From Bog-473 sp963721585 (GTDB taxonomy: Bacteria; Actinomycetota; Acidimicrobiia; Acidimicrobiales; RAAP-2), in contig CAVRJN010000008.1 in assembly GCA_963721585.1 (NCBI GenBank), positions 1,488,001 through 1,552,000 on the forward strand: a DNA stretch of 64,000 bases. The letters run 5' to 3'. Shown here piece after piece: positions 27,715 through 36,280 of this stretch. A program made the translations under genes and the position numbers. A model generated the notes under the pieces. That model was not told where the DNA came from. It saw nothing but the letters and a program-made list of their open reading frames with translations, and ran no database searches. Numbering within the stretch: position 1 is the stretch's first letter; every line of letters starts with the position of its first letter.

Positions 27715-28992
27715 ATGAGCGACTTCGAGACCGCCAACTTCATCACTGACCGGTCGATCCAGGACGATCCGTACCCCTACTTCGATTGGGTGCGACAACA
27801 GGGTCCGGTGTGGCGGGAACCTCACTTCGGCATGTACATGATCACCGGCCACCCCGAGGCGATGGCGATCTACGGCGACCCTGCGAACTTTCCGCCGAAC
27901 GAGCCGGCCTCGGGGACCTACTCGTCGTGCAACGTGGTGTGCGGAGGCTTCGTCAAGTTCTCCGCCCCCATGGAAGGCGATGACGTCAGCGACATCATCG
28001 TCAAGTACCGCGACGAGCTCCCGTTCAGCGATCAGCTGCCCTCGTTCGACCCACCGAACCACACGGCCCACCGTCACCTGCTGATGCGGCTGATCACGCC
28101 GAAGCGGCTCAAGGAGAACGAGGACTTCATGTGGCAGTTCGCCGACCGGCTCATCGACGCCTTCTACGATGAGGGATCGTTCGAGATGGTCGGCGCCTAC
28201 GCGGAGCCTTTCACCCTCACGGTCATCGCGGACCTCGAGGGCGTGCCCGAGTCCGACCACTCCCTCTTCCGGGAGCGGCTCTCGACCGCGCACCAGGACG
28301 TCGGCCACAAACCTCTCGAGTTCCTCTACGAGCGCTTCAACCAGTATATAGAGGACCGCCGTCAGGCACCCCGAGACGACGTCCTCACGGGCCTCGCCAC
28401 CGCGACCTTCCCGGATGGTTCGACGCCCGAAGCGAAAGACGCTGCACTGATTGCCGCCAACCTGTTCGCCGGCGGACAGGAGACCACGGTGCGGCTGCTG
28501 TCGTTCGCGCTGCGGATGCTCGGCGAGCGGCCCGATCTCCAGGCCAGCGTCCGCGAGGATCGAGCCCGGATCCCCAACTTCATTGAGGAGACCCTCCGGC
28601 TCGAGAGCCCCCTCCGCACGCAATTCCGGATGGCGCGCGTGACGACCGAGCTCGCCGGCATGGAGATTCCCGCCGGGGGGTCGATCATGCTCATTCCTGG
28701 CGCGTGCAACCGCGACCCCCGGGTGTTCGAGAACCCCTACGAGTTCGACATCGACCGCCCGAACGCACGGCAACACATCGCCTTCGGACACGGCATCCAC
28801 ACGTGTGCGGGAGCGCCCCTTGCCCGCGCCGAAGGTCGGGTCACGATCAACCGCTTCCTGGACCGCACGGCCGACATCGCGATCTCAGAGGAGCACCACG
28901 GTCCGGCCGGAGCCCGGCGGTACGAGTACCTCCCGACGTTCTTCCTCCGTGGCCTCCAAAGCCTGAACCTCGACTTCACGCCCGTCAGCTGA
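27715..28992 (+). CDS. Cytochrome P450
   Basis: 425 residues. Canonical elements are ANLFAGGQETT in the I-helix (oxygen activation, with Glu in the acid position), EETLRLESP (K-helix ExxR) and FGHGIHTCAGAPLAR, where the cysteine is the haem thiolate. This is a soluble bacterial class-I P450 needing ferredoxin, and a ferredoxin is encoded 40 bp away on the other strand. The ATG at 27715 follows GATCAGGTAGACGC. The substrate is unknown; the setting suggests hydroxylation of the compound handled by the FAD dehydrogenase and CoA enzymes. Confidence 0.9.
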   Translation: MSDFETANFITDRSIQDDPYPYFDWVRQQGPVWREPHFGMYMITGHPEAMAIYGDPANFPPNEPASGTYSSCNVVCGGFVKFSAPMEGDDVSDIIVKYRDELPFSDQLPSFDPPNHTAHRHLLMRLITPKRLKENEDFMWQFADRLIDAFYDEGSFEMVGAYAEPFTLTVIADLEGVPESDHSLFRERLSTAHQDVGHKPLEFLYERFNQYIEDRRQAPRDDVLTGLATATFPDGSTPEAKDAALIAANLFAGGQETTVRLLSFALRMLGERPDLQASVREDRARIPNFIEETLRLESPLRTQFRMARVTTELAGMEIPAGGSIMLIPGACNRDPRVFENPYEFDIDRPNARQHIAFGHGIHTCAGAPLARAEGRVTINRFLDRTADIAISEEHHGPAGARRYEYLPTFFLRGLQSLNLDFTPVS

Positions 28993-29014
28993 CGGCATGG
29001 TAGTGCTGCCTGAC

Positions 29015-29824
29015 TCAGGATGTCTCCGTTGTGCCGCCGTCCGGGGTACGCAACGTCGACATGATCAGCTTCGTCTGTGCGTAGGGCGGCCCAGCAGTCG
29101 TGCCGCCGTCGATCGGGAGCACGATTCCCGTTATCTGCGCGGCCCGCTCGCTGGAAAGAAACACCACGGCGTTGGCCACGTCCTCGGGCTGCGCCTCCCG
29201 CTCCAAAGGCTGCATGTAACGAAGGACGGGGCCCATTTCGTAGGTCGTGATGCCGGTGCGAATGTGCGCGGGTGTAAGGCAGTTGACCCTGATGCCGTAC
29301 GGCGCGAGATCGATGGCCATGCACTTGCTGGCGTGGGCGATCGCCGCTTTCGAGGCCCGGTAGGAGATCATCCCCGTGCCCGCATTGATGGCCGCGATGG
29401 ATGCGTTGTTGATGATCGATCCGCCACCATGGTCCTTCATGTAGCGGGCGGCCCGCTGGGATCCGACGATCACCCCGAAGAGATTGACGTTCATGATCCG
29501 GGAGAAATCTTCGAGATCGTCGGGCAGGAAGCGCTTCAGCGGGCTCCCGATCCCGGCATTGTTGAACATGATGTCGAGTCCGCCGAAGCGGTCGACCGCG
29601 AAGTCCACCAACGACTGCACCTGATCTGCGTCACTGACATCGGTCCGCCTGAAGGCAGCAGCAGCGCCAATCCGATCGGCGAGTTCTTGCCCGCTGTCGT
29701 CGTCGACGTCGCCGATCACGACCCTCGCCCCTTCGGCGACGAGCAACTCGACCGTCGCTCGACCGATGCCGCCCGCACCGCCGGTCACGATCGCCACTTT
29801 CCCTTCGAGCTCTTGCGTGTTCAT
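29015..29824 (-). CDS. Short-chain dehydrogenase/reductase (classical SDR)
   Basis: 269 residues. VAIVTGGAGGIGRATVE is the NAD(P)-binding TGxxxGxG turn, FNNAG the conserved NNAG strand, NNASIAA carries the catalytic serine, and YRASKAA the YxxxK pair. IGDVDDDSG after the second strand has an acidic residue favouring NAD. It would interconvert an alcohol and a ketone. It is convergent with the P450 gene, 22 bp away. A 92-bp gap separates its start from the Rieske remnant on the other strand. A role after P450 hydroxylation is a reasonable inference. Confidence 0.88.
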   Translation of the reverse strand: MNTQELEGKVAIVTGGAGGIGRATVELLVAEGARVVIGDVDDDSGQELADRIGAAAAFRRTDVSDADQVQSLVDFAVDRFGGLDIMFNNAGIGSPLKRFLPDDLEDFSRIMNVNLFGVIVGSQRAARYMKDHGGGSIINNASIAAINAGTGMISYRASKAAIAHASKCMAIDLAPYGIRVNCLTPAHIRTGITTYEMGPVLRYMQPLEREAQPEDVANAVVFLSSERAAQITGIVLPIDGGTTAGPPYAQTKLIMSTLRTPDGGTTETS

Positions 29825-29916
29825 GCCATGACACTACGGTGTGGAAGTAAATACTGCCGGCGTGACACGACGCGGCTACAGGCCACCGGCACACCCGAGG
29901 AGTGAGAGGGGGCGCC

Positions 29917-30083
29917 GTGGCCCTCGAGACGCACACGCGCCCACCCCTCCCGGTGCCCTCTGCGGTCGAGGTCCCCGATCGGATCCGGAAAGAGCGCTCC
30001 TACGACCGGGCTCCTACGAGCTCGAGGCCGGGCAGCTCTGGCCCCGGGTCTGGCAGATGGCGTGCCGGCTCGAAGAGCTGGGA
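29917..30083 (+). pseudogene. 5' remnant of a Rieske ring-hydroxylating oxygenase alpha subunit
   Basis: From a GTG with GAGAGGGGG ahead of it, one frame reads VPDRIRKERSYD. After a one-base shift near 30000 it continues GSYELEAGQLWPRVWQMACR and LEELG. This is the opening of Rieske oxygenase alpha subunits, where a (K)ERYxxPEFxxLExERLWxRVWQ pattern precedes the [2Fe-2S] domain. The sequence stops resembling the family before the CxH cluster motif, and no catalytic domain follows. It is thus a truncated, frameshifted fossil. It suggests that this redox island once held a further oxygenase, lost by deletion up to the ohr gene. Confidence 0.6.
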
Positions 30084-30217
30084 GGGCGGGAGCGGGTGTA
30101 CGGCACACAGGGCGAGCAGCGAGCCCCAAACCCGGTGAGCACGCCACCGGCGACGGCGTTCGGTACGAACAGGCCCGACGGTAGCGTCAACAACGGGACA
30201 CTCGAGAGGAGCTGACG

Positions 30218-30664
30218 ATGACCAAATCGCTCTACACGGCCCAGGCCCACGTGAAGGGTGGCCGCGAGCAGGGACACGGCGTGACCAGCGACGGCGCGCT
30301 TGATGTCCAACTCCGCACACCCGTCGAAATGGGTGGCGGAGGGGGAGGCACGAATCCTGAGCAGCTGTTCGCCGTTGGCTACGCGGCGTGCTTTGAAGGC
30401 GCGCTCGGCGTTGTGGGACGTCGAGAGCGAGCGGATCTCGGCAGCGTTTCCATCGAATCGGAGGTCAGCCTGATTACCACTGAGAACCGAGGATTCAACG
30501 TGGCCGTGGGACTCGATGTCACCCTTCCGGGAATCAGCGATCCCGAGCGCGCCGTTTCGATCGTGGCCGCAGCCCACGAGGTCTGCCCATACTCCAATGC
30601 AACCCGCGGCAATGTCGAGGTGACGCTCAAGGCGAACGGCCACTCGGTGCCAACTGAAGCCTGA
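30218..30664 (+). CDS. ohr: Organic hydroperoxide resistance protein (Ohr/OsmC family)
   Basis: 148 residues, the standard Ohr length. The two redox cysteines are in YAACFEGAL and EVCPYSNATRGN, with GGGGGGTNPEQLFAVGY ahead of the first. The conserved Arg and Glu of the family are plausible but not proven here. Ohr reduces organic hydroperoxides with lipoyl-type thiols. The ATG follows CGAGAGGAG at a good distance. It stands alone, downstream of the oxygenase genes, and would protect against peroxides made by leaky P450 turnover. A nested hairpin begins at its stop. Confidence 0.9.
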   Translation: MTKSLYTAQAHVKGGREQGHGVTSDGALDVQLRTPVEMGGGGGGTNPEQLFAVGYAACFEGALGVVGRRERADLGSVSIESEVSLITTENRGFNVAVGLDVTLPGISDPERAVSIVAAAHEVCPYSNATRGNVEVTLKANGHSVPTEA

Positions 30665-30696
30665 CCATGGACTGACGTAGTGTCAGCGGCCATGGT
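30664..30696. terminator. Nested hairpin after ohr
   Basis: ACCATGG (30664-30670) pairs with CCATGGT (30690-30696), and inside it CTGAC (30672-30676) pairs with GTCAG (30682-30686) around GTAGT. There is no T-run after it, so it could be a weak or factor-assisted terminator, or a protein site in front of the next gene at 30736. Confidence 0.4.
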
Positions 30697-30735
30697 GGGC
30701 GCACCCCGTAGAGCCGCCGAAACGGTACGCCGCTG

Positions 30736-32298
30736 ATGGACCGCCGGTCGTTTCTCCGCGGTGTCACCGCCGTGGGATCGGGAGTGATCGCCGGCGGCGC
30801 GGTTACCGGGTGCTCGGGTCCCCGCTCCCCCTCCGCACGCTCTCACGGCGGCACCTCCGCATCGACCACCTCAGGACAGGGGCCGCCGGACTGGACAACG
30901 CTCGACGGATCCTTGACCGGCACCCTGCTCCAACCGACTGACAGCGGGTACGCGGCAGCCGGCCACCTGTACAACTCGTTGTACATCCCGAACGCTGCGG
31001 CCATCGCCCAATGCGAGTCGGCGATCGATGTTCAACGCTGTCTCGCGTTCGCTCGTGAACACCGCGTGGCGGTCGCAGCCCACTCAGGAGGACACAGCTA
31101 TGGCGGCTACTCGACGTGTCCCGGACTGGTCATCGACGTGTCGCTCCTCAATACGATTTCGGTCGGCGGGGCAATCGGCACCTCCGGCCAGAAATCGGTC
31201 ACGGTCGGAGCGGGATCCAAGTTGATCGATGTCTACTCCGGCCTGGCCGCGCGCGGTCTCCTTCTCCCGGGGGGCTCGTGCCCCACCGTCGGGATCGCCG
31301 GCTTGGCGTTGGGGGGAGGCATCGGAGTGTTCTCCCGGGTCTACGGCCTCACGTGTGACCAGATGGCGGTGGTCGAGATCGTGACGGCGGATGGCGCCCT
31401 GCGCCAATGTGAGGCCACGCAAGACGAGGACCTCTACTGGGCCTGCCGGGGTGGGGGCGGGGGCAACTTCGGCGTCGCGACCTCGTTCGGGTTCACGGCC
31501 AGTCCCGTTCCAGAGACGATCACCCTGTTCACGCTCGAGTGGCCGTGGGAAGCAGCGGACGTCGTTCTCGACGCCTGGATTCGGTGGATCCCCTCGGCGC
31601 CCGACGAGCTCTGGGCCAACTGCCAACTGTTCAGCAGCGGCACCGCCCGCGGCGGGCTCGTCAAGGTGACAGGGGTCTTCGTCGGCTCCGAGAGCGCGTG
31701 TTCATCCGCATTGAGCCCATTGACATCCGCCGTGGGCGAAGCGCCGACCTACTACTTCGTGGGCCCAGAGGACTACCTGACTGCCACCATGATTGAGGCA
31801 GGGTGCGAGGGCATGCCGGTGGCCCAATGCGCCGCACCCGCGCAGTCGCCCTTTGCCGCAAAGTCGTCATACGTGGGCGGACCACTCCCGGAGAGTGCAG
31901 TGACGGCGATCCTCTCCGCCCTCTCGACGCTCCCTGCGTCGCTCCCCGGGGCCGGTGGTGGTGTCGTGTTCGATGGCTATGGCGGGGCGATCAATCAGGT
32001 GGCGGCGAACGAGACGGCATTCGTCCACCGGAACGCTGTCTCGTGCGCCCAGTACTCGATCACGTATGAGAGCGCGCCTCCGTCGCAGGACGCGGTATCG
32101 GCCGCGTCCGCATGGCTACAGAACCTGCACCAGGTGTTCGAGCCGGTCACGCAGGGTTCGTACCAGAACTACATCGACCCCACCCTGGCCGACTGGCAGC
32201 AGGCCTACTACGGATCGAACCTGCCCCGGCTGCGACAGGTGAAGGGAAAGTACGACCCCGACGACGTCTTCCACTTCGCGCAGTCGATCCCATCCTGA
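30736..32298 (+). CDS. Tat-exported FAD-linked oxidase (berberine-bridge-enzyme type)
   Basis: 520 residues. The N-terminus MDRRSFLRG begins a twin-arginine signal, and AVTGCSG downstream fits a lipobox, so the folded flavoprotein is probably exported and lipid-anchored. The FAD-binding PCMH domain has AHSGGHSYGGYS (the His for the 8-alpha bond) and GGSCPTVGIAGLALGGGIG (the Cys for the 6-S bond). Bicovalent FAD is therefore expected. The C-terminal DPDDVFHFAQSIP is the BBE tail. Such enzymes oxidise sugars, oligosaccharides or alcohols using oxygen. It is monocistronic as far as I can see and convergent with the glycosyltransferase operon. Confidence 0.88.
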   Translation: MDRRSFLRGVTAVGSGVIAGGAVTGCSGPRSPSARSHGGTSASTTSGQGPPDWTTLDGSLTGTLLQPTDSGYAAAGHLYNSLYIPNAAAIAQCESAIDVQRCLAFAREHRVAVAAHSGGHSYGGYSTCPGLVIDVSLLNTISVGGAIGTSGQKSVTVGAGSKLIDVYSGLAARGLLLPGGSCPTVGIAGLALGGGIGVFSRVYGLTCDQMAVVEIVTADGALRQCEATQDEDLYWACRGGGGGNFGVATSFGFTASPVPETITLFTLEWPWEAADVVLDAWIRWIPSAPDELWANCQLFSSGTARGGLVKVTGVFVGSESACSSALSPLTSAVGEAPTYYFVGPEDYLTATMIEAGCEGMPVAQCAAPAQSPFAAKSSYVGGPLPESAVTAILSALSTLPASLPGAGGGVVFDGYGGAINQVAANETAFVHRNAVSCAQYSITYESAPPSQDAVSAASAWLQNLHQVFEPVTQGSYQNYIDPTLADWQQAYYGSNLPRLRQVKGKYDPDDVFHFAQSIPS

Positions 32299-32431
32299 CC
32301 TGCGGCACGATTGCTCCGGGAGGTGGGCATCCTGCGGAAGGCTCGCTCCGCTGACCGGCGGCCCCGCCGCCTGGGGCGCGTGTCCGTGCCCGAACCGGGG
32401 AAGGGCCCCACGGCACCTCAGCGACGAGCCC

Positions 32432-33154
32432 TCAGGCAGTCGCCCCGAGTTCCTCCCGGTCAACGTCGTCCAAGACGTGTGCGAACCCTTCCGGCGCACG
32501 CCCTTTGCGTCGAGAGCTCGTGGTCACTGCCGCCCGAAGGTCGTGGGCGATCCGAAAGCCCGCCATCACGGCTCGGTGGTGGAGGTCTCGATCTTCCCCG
32601 GTGCTCATACCACCGAAGCCTCCGAGCTGGGTGTACAGGGTGGCGCTGAAACCAAGGCTCGCTCCGTGCACCGGATTCGGTTCGGATGAATAGCGCTGTG
32701 TCCAACGTTTCGCCGTAGCGCTTTCCTCGGTGACTCGGACCCGTCCCGCCCACATGTCCGCACCGGAGCAGTACGCCTCCAGCTGGACGGCGAGCCAATC
32801 CCGCGGCACACGGGAATCAGCATCGGTTGTCGCCAACCAGATTCTCGCGGCGTCCTCCGTAGGCCAGTAGGCCAGAAGGGCACGGCCTCCCGCTCGGCGA
32901 GCCATTCCCACACTCCCACACTCTTGGGAAAGGACGAGCGCTCCGCACCGGGCTCCCCAGCTGTGCGCGATTTCCGAACTGGCATCGCCACAGTGGTCGA
33001 GCACAACGACCACCTGACACGAGATCGAAGGCGGCAGCGCATCAACAGCCTCCTCGAGTGCGTGCAACGAACCGGGGAGCAGCGTCTCCTCGTCGTGGAC
33101 GGGCAGCACGACACCCACGGCGGCTACTGTCCGCCGGGCAATTCGTTTGCTCAC
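32432..33154 (-). CDS. Family 2 glycosyltransferase
   Basis: 240 residues. GVVLPVHDEETLLPGSLHAL is the nucleotide-binding start of a GT-A fold, and IWLATTDADSRVPRDWL carries the DxD motif that holds the metal and sugar nucleotide. GGFGGMSTGEDRDLHHRAV matches the acceptor-side (ED) motif. It probably adds a sugar to a lipid or small acceptor at the membrane. It is the last gene of the minus-strand operon, and its start overlaps the methyltransferase stop by 4 bp. The four enzymes before it travel together, so they should act on one molecule. Confidence 0.85.
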   Translation of the reverse strand: MSKRIARRTVAAVGVVLPVHDEETLLPGSLHALEEAVDALPPSISCQVVVVLDHCGDASSEIAHSWGARCGALVLSQECGSVGMARRAGGRALLAYWPTEDAARIWLATTDADSRVPRDWLAVQLEAYCSGADMWAGRVRVTEESATAKRWTQRYSSEPNPVHGASLGFSATLYTQLGGFGGMSTGEDRDLHHRAVMAGFRIAHDLRAAVTTSSRRKGRAPEGFAHVLDDVDREELGATA

Positions 33155-33717
33155 CGTCGCTCCCAGATGTCGAGCACAAAATCCTCTTCACTGTGGTGGA
33201 CCACAGTGGCCAGACCCGACGTCTGGGCGATGATCTCATGACTGCGTTCGCCGGTGAGCGGATAGTTCGTTTCGCCGCGCCAGTGGACGCCGACGACATG
33301 GGCTCCACGCACCGTCGAATCCATCACGCATGTCATGATCCGGCGGAGGTCGGTCACGTCGAAGTAGTACGCGATCTCACTGAGGACGACGAGGTCGAAT
33401 GGACCAGACGGCCACTGCTCCGGGATAGAGCGTTCCTCAAGCCAGACGTGCGGCCTCCTTCGGAGCCGAGCTTCGGCCTGCTGCAGCGCCGAGGGAATGA
33501 TGTCGGTCGAGAGCAGCCGGTCGCACCGGGTGGCGAGGAGCTCGGTCAGGACCCCGATGGAGCACCCGGGCTCGTATGCCGAGCGATAGCGAAATCGGGG
33601 CAGGCTGGAGACCGTGACCGCGTACTTGCGCTTTTCGTACGGGCTGGTCTCGAATTCCCAGGGGTCGTCGCTGTCGCGGTACATCTCGTCGAAGTAAGAA
33701 CGGCCAGTCGAGGTCAT
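33151..33717 (-). CDS. SAM-dependent methyltransferase (NodS-like)
   Basis: 188 residues, class-I fold. YEPGCSIGVLTELLATRCD is motif I for S-adenosylmethionine (E/DxGxxxG form), STDIIPSALQQAEAR the acidic strand after it, and FDLVVLSEIAYYFD the catalytic strand. The opening YFDEMYRDSDDPWEFETSPY matches NodS-like N-methyltransferases, enzymes that act on de-N-acetylated sugars in nodulation factors. That fits the neighbouring PIG-L deacetylase, which would free the amine to be methylated. Overlaps of 4 bp link it to both neighbours. Confidence 0.83.
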   Translation of the reverse strand: MTSTGRSYFDEMYRDSDDPWEFETSPYEKRKYAVTVSSLPRFRYRSAYEPGCSIGVLTELLATRCDRLLSTDIIPSALQQAEARLRRRPHVWLEERSIPEQWPSGPFDLVVLSEIAYYFDVTDLRRIMTCVMDSTVRGAHVVGVHWRGETNYPLTGERSHEIIAQTSGLATVVHHSEEDFVLDIWERR

Positions 33718-34460
33718 GACCCTGCCTCGATGAAGACCTCGAAAGGTCGCCAGAACCGCCTCAATACCCGGTCGGCCAAGATCGGCTCTCCGCCGTCACC
33801 AAGCGGCCTTATCTGCGAAGCGTAGGCGTATGTCGCCCATCGATTGCGGGCGATCTGCCGCCGCCCCAGATCGAGTCGGCGGCACTGGCTCCAGGGGATG
33901 TCACCACTTCCCGGGCGTGTCCAGTGCCAGGTCCAGACCAAGTACTCGAGAAGGGATGTGCACGTCGTGCGAGCGGCGGCAATGGTTGCGCTGCCGGTCG
34001 CGTTGTGATCCGGATGGCCGTCCGAACGCCACGGGGTGACGCAGAGGTCGTCCGGTTGGAGCACGCGACCGAGCGCGTCGGTCAGCTCCTGAACGTGATC
34101 CATGACCGCCCCGTCGGGAAGACCGAGCCGCTGAATGCGCGCGGCGCCACACCCCAGGCGTTCGAGGGCAACCTGCGCCTCCGTGACCCTCATGGCCGGC
34201 AGGTCGTAGCCACGAGCACCAGCTCCGGGGTGAGATGCCTCGCCATCAGTGACTGCGACCACAACCGTTTCCACACCGACACGATTCATGTGTTGGAGCA
34301 GGCCGCCGGCACCGAGTACCTCGTCATCGGGGTGCGGTGCCACGACAACCAGCCGGCGAGGGCGCGTTCGACACAATGGTGGGAGGTCCGCCAGGTACCT
34401 CGACGAGAGCCAGGTTCTCTCGTCGGTCCCGGAGTGCGTCTCGTCAACGACTAACTCCAT
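33714..34460 (-). CDS. PIG-L family N-acetylglucosaminyl deacetylase
   Basis: About 248 residues. VVVAPHPDDEVLGAGGLLQH is the zinc-binding AHPDD(E) signature, and WRSDGHPDHNATG holds the second zinc histidine with the HPDH motif. PIG-L/LmbE enzymes remove acetyl groups from GlcNAc-containing lipids or thiols such as mycothiol precursors. ATG 34460 is preferred to an ATG at 34475 because it lessens overlap with the upstream gene. The tandem of deacetylase, methyltransferase and glycosyltransferase suggests decoration of an amino-sugar glycolipid or small glycoside. Confidence 0.85.
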   Translation of the reverse strand: MELVVDETHSGTDERTWLSSRYLADLPPLCRTRPRRLVVVAPHPDDEVLGAGGLLQHMNRVGVETVVVAVTDGEASHPGAGARGYDLPAMRVTEAQVALERLGCGAARIQRLGLPDGAVMDHVQELTDALGRVLQPDDLCVTPWRSDGHPDHNATGSATIAAARTTCTSLLEYLVWTWHWTRPGSGDIPWSQCRRLDLGRRQIARNRWATYAYASQIRPLGDGGEPILADRVLRRFWRPFEVFIEAGS

Positions 34461-35461
34461 GGCCACCCACCGCATGCCATGCGGCCAAGGACATTGGCAT
34501 CCTGCGGCCCGTGGTACTGAGCCAGATACACGTACAGATCGGCCACCCGTTGCGCCTGTTCTGCGTCGAGGCAGAAGGGGCGAGCTCCCCCGGCCGCCGC
34601 CGCATGCACCAGAACCTGTTGTGCTGCGTGGTGCACTGCGTGACGAACGACAAGGGCCCGTCGCTTCGCGTCGCCCGCCCGGTCCCTGGGGTCGTCATCA
34701 ATTTCCCTTGCTGCCGAGTCGATCACCCGGTGCATGAGGTCGACATGGGCGACCGCCTGTCCGAGCTCGGCCAGGACGAGCTCCGATGGATGCGAACCAG
34801 CGCTGCGCAGCACCTGCTGGACAAGGCCACGGGCGCCGCCATGCCAGCAGGCGGCGACTCCGGTCGCCCCGAACCAGAACCCGGGGCGGTCCAAGTAGAA
34901 GCCGGGAGGTCCGACGGCACAACTCGCCGGCACAGGCGGCCCTCCGAAATCGAGGGTCTCGCTCAGTGAATCCGCCATGCCGACTGCAGGCCACGATCCG
35001 GCATGCACTGCTGTGACGTTCTCGGCCACCGGGACGTCGAACAGCCGGTATCCGTCCTCGCATTCGGCCGTCACGAGTGCTCGGTCGATACAGGTGCTGC
35101 CCGAACAGAAGGGCTTCTCTCCCTCCAAGCGCCATCCAGCCGCGGTGCGTCGCGCCGTCGTGCCCCCGACAGATCGCCGGGCGGCCCACACCCCGTAGGT
35201 AGCCCCCGACTCAGGAGCGTGACCCGCTTCCTCCAAGATGGCCAACGCGTCGACATGGCCTTCGACCAATCGGACAAGCGACAGGTCCCGCGTGGCCCAA
35301 TCGGCGAGCGCCGCGAAACGAGCAGGCGTGCTGCCCGAGCCAGGCTTCGGAAGCGTGGCTCCCGCCTCAGCCGCGATCTCCTTCAGCTCCACCCACACCC
35401 TCAACGCGCTACCTCTGGCATCCGTTGCGTGAATCGACTGGCGGTGCTTCCACAGGAGCAC
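34451..35461 (-). CDS. Acyl-CoA dehydrogenase-like flavoprotein
   Basis: About 336 residues, somewhat short for an acyl-CoA dehydrogenase (usually ~380). LADWATRDLSLVRLVEGHVD, GWRLEGEKPFCSGSTCIDRA (the conserved FAD-domain strand) and ALVVRHAVHHAAQQVLVHAA in the last helix bundle support the fold. The usual glutamate base is not obvious. The GTG start at 35461 may be too early; a GTG near 35398 would begin at the first recognisable helix. It comes 36 bp after the STAS gene. Genes of this type are repeatedly found with PIG-L, methyltransferase and GT2 partners. The reaction is unknown. Confidence 0.7.
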   Translation of the reverse strand: MLLWKHRQSIHATDARGSALRVWVELKEIAAEAGATLPKPGSGSTPARFAALADWATRDLSLVRLVEGHVDALAILEEAGHAPESGATYGVWAARRSVGGTTARRTAAGWRLEGEKPFCSGSTCIDRALVTAECEDGYRLFDVPVAENVTAVHAGSWPAVGMADSLSETLDFGGPPVPASCAVGPPGFYLDRPGFWFGATGVAACWHGGARGLVQQVLRSAGSHPSELVLAELGQAVAHVDLMHRVIDSAAREIDDDPRDRAGDAKRRALVVRHAVHHAAQQVLVHAAAAGGARPFCLDAEQAQRVADLYVYLAQYHGPQDANVLGRMACGGWPWS

Positions 35462-35497
35462 GACTCAGGCTGAGCCAGCACAAGGTCTCTTGTCCGG

Positions 35498-35938
35498 TCA
35501 GCACGGCAGATTCACGTCAGGTCCGCGCTCTATGGCGATTGCCACTCGCTCGTACCCGTAGGTGGCCAGGACCTTCGATGCGAGGCCAGTTCTGGACCTC
35601 ACCATGACAGGTACCTCCACACTGCAGCGACCGATAGCGGCGTAGCCCTGAGCGGAAACGTACTGGGACTGAGTCAAGTCGAAAATCAACTCCTTCGGGC
35701 TCCCCATCAATACCTCGGAGACCATCCGTTCAAACTCCGCCATCGAAGTGATGTCCAGCTCACCCAGGAGGAGGAGGGAGACAGACCCGTCGCCGCGACG
35801 GATGACCCGAGTTTGGAATGAGATTCCGTACTGCAGATGCGGGGCTTCACTGTTTTGCAGGGTCGCGGCCCTCACGACGGGACGTTTTGACAGCGACGTC
35901 CTCCCACCGGTCGCAGCGGTCCGACGGCTGTTCGGCAT
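35498..35938 (-). CDS. STAS-domain anti-sigma factor antagonist-like protein
   Basis: 146 residues, with the STAS fold at about 45-130: SLLLLGELDITSMAEFERMV, then PKELIFDLTQSQYVSAQGYA. The Ser in YVSAQGY sits where SpoIIAA and RsbV carry their phosphorylated serine. Proteins of this type switch on stress sigma factors by binding their anti-sigma kinase. No kinase lies nearby. The SigB/SigF-type promoter in front of csbD, 1.1 kb away, makes a stress link attractive but unproven. AAGGGAC precedes the ATG. It follows the small membrane protein by 12 bp. Confidence 0.78.
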   Translation of the reverse strand: MPNSRRTAATGGRTSLSKRPVVRAATLQNSEAPHLQYGISFQTRVIRRGDGSVSLLLLGELDITSMAEFERMVSEVLMGSPKELIFDLTQSQYVSAQGYAAIGRCSVEVPVMVRSRTGLASKVLATYGYERVAIAIERGPDVNLPC

Positions 35939-35950
35939 ACCGTCTGTCCC

Positions 35951-36115
35951 TTACTTCTTCTGGACTCGATACCAACGGTGCTCAGCACCGGAGACCAGGA
36001 ACCCGAGAAGCCAGATCAGGAGCAACACGGCGGCAATGATCCACAACACGTGGAGTGCGAAACCGGCACCCGCGAAGATCAGTACGAGAAGCAATACCAG
36101 CAAGATCAAGCCCAT
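35951..36115 (-). CDS. Small hydrophobic two-helix membrane protein
   Basis: 54 residues. MGLILLVLLLVLIFAGAGFA and IIAAVLLLIWLLGFLVSG form two membrane helices joined by a short turn, with a basic-aromatic tail RWYRVQKK. Similar short proteins are widespread in actinobacteria, often next to stress genes, and have no known function. GGAGAGG precedes the start. It appears to be the first gene of the six-gene minus-strand operon leading to the glycosyltransferase at 32432. Confidence 0.7.
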   Translation of the reverse strand: MGLILLVLLLVLIFAGAGFALHVLWIIAAVLLLIWLLGFLVSGAEHRWYRVQKK

Positions 36116-36280
36116 ACCATGAGTCCTCTCCAAAATCAGATGTTGCGACGGCCCGCGAGCCGTATCGTCCCTTTTCGGGTGCCACCGCATGAAGGAGACC
36201 TGTTCATCTCTCGTCGAAGGGGGCTTTTCCGGGCGGACTGCTCCGGCTCCATCAGGATCGTAGACAAGCGGCTACGGGTC

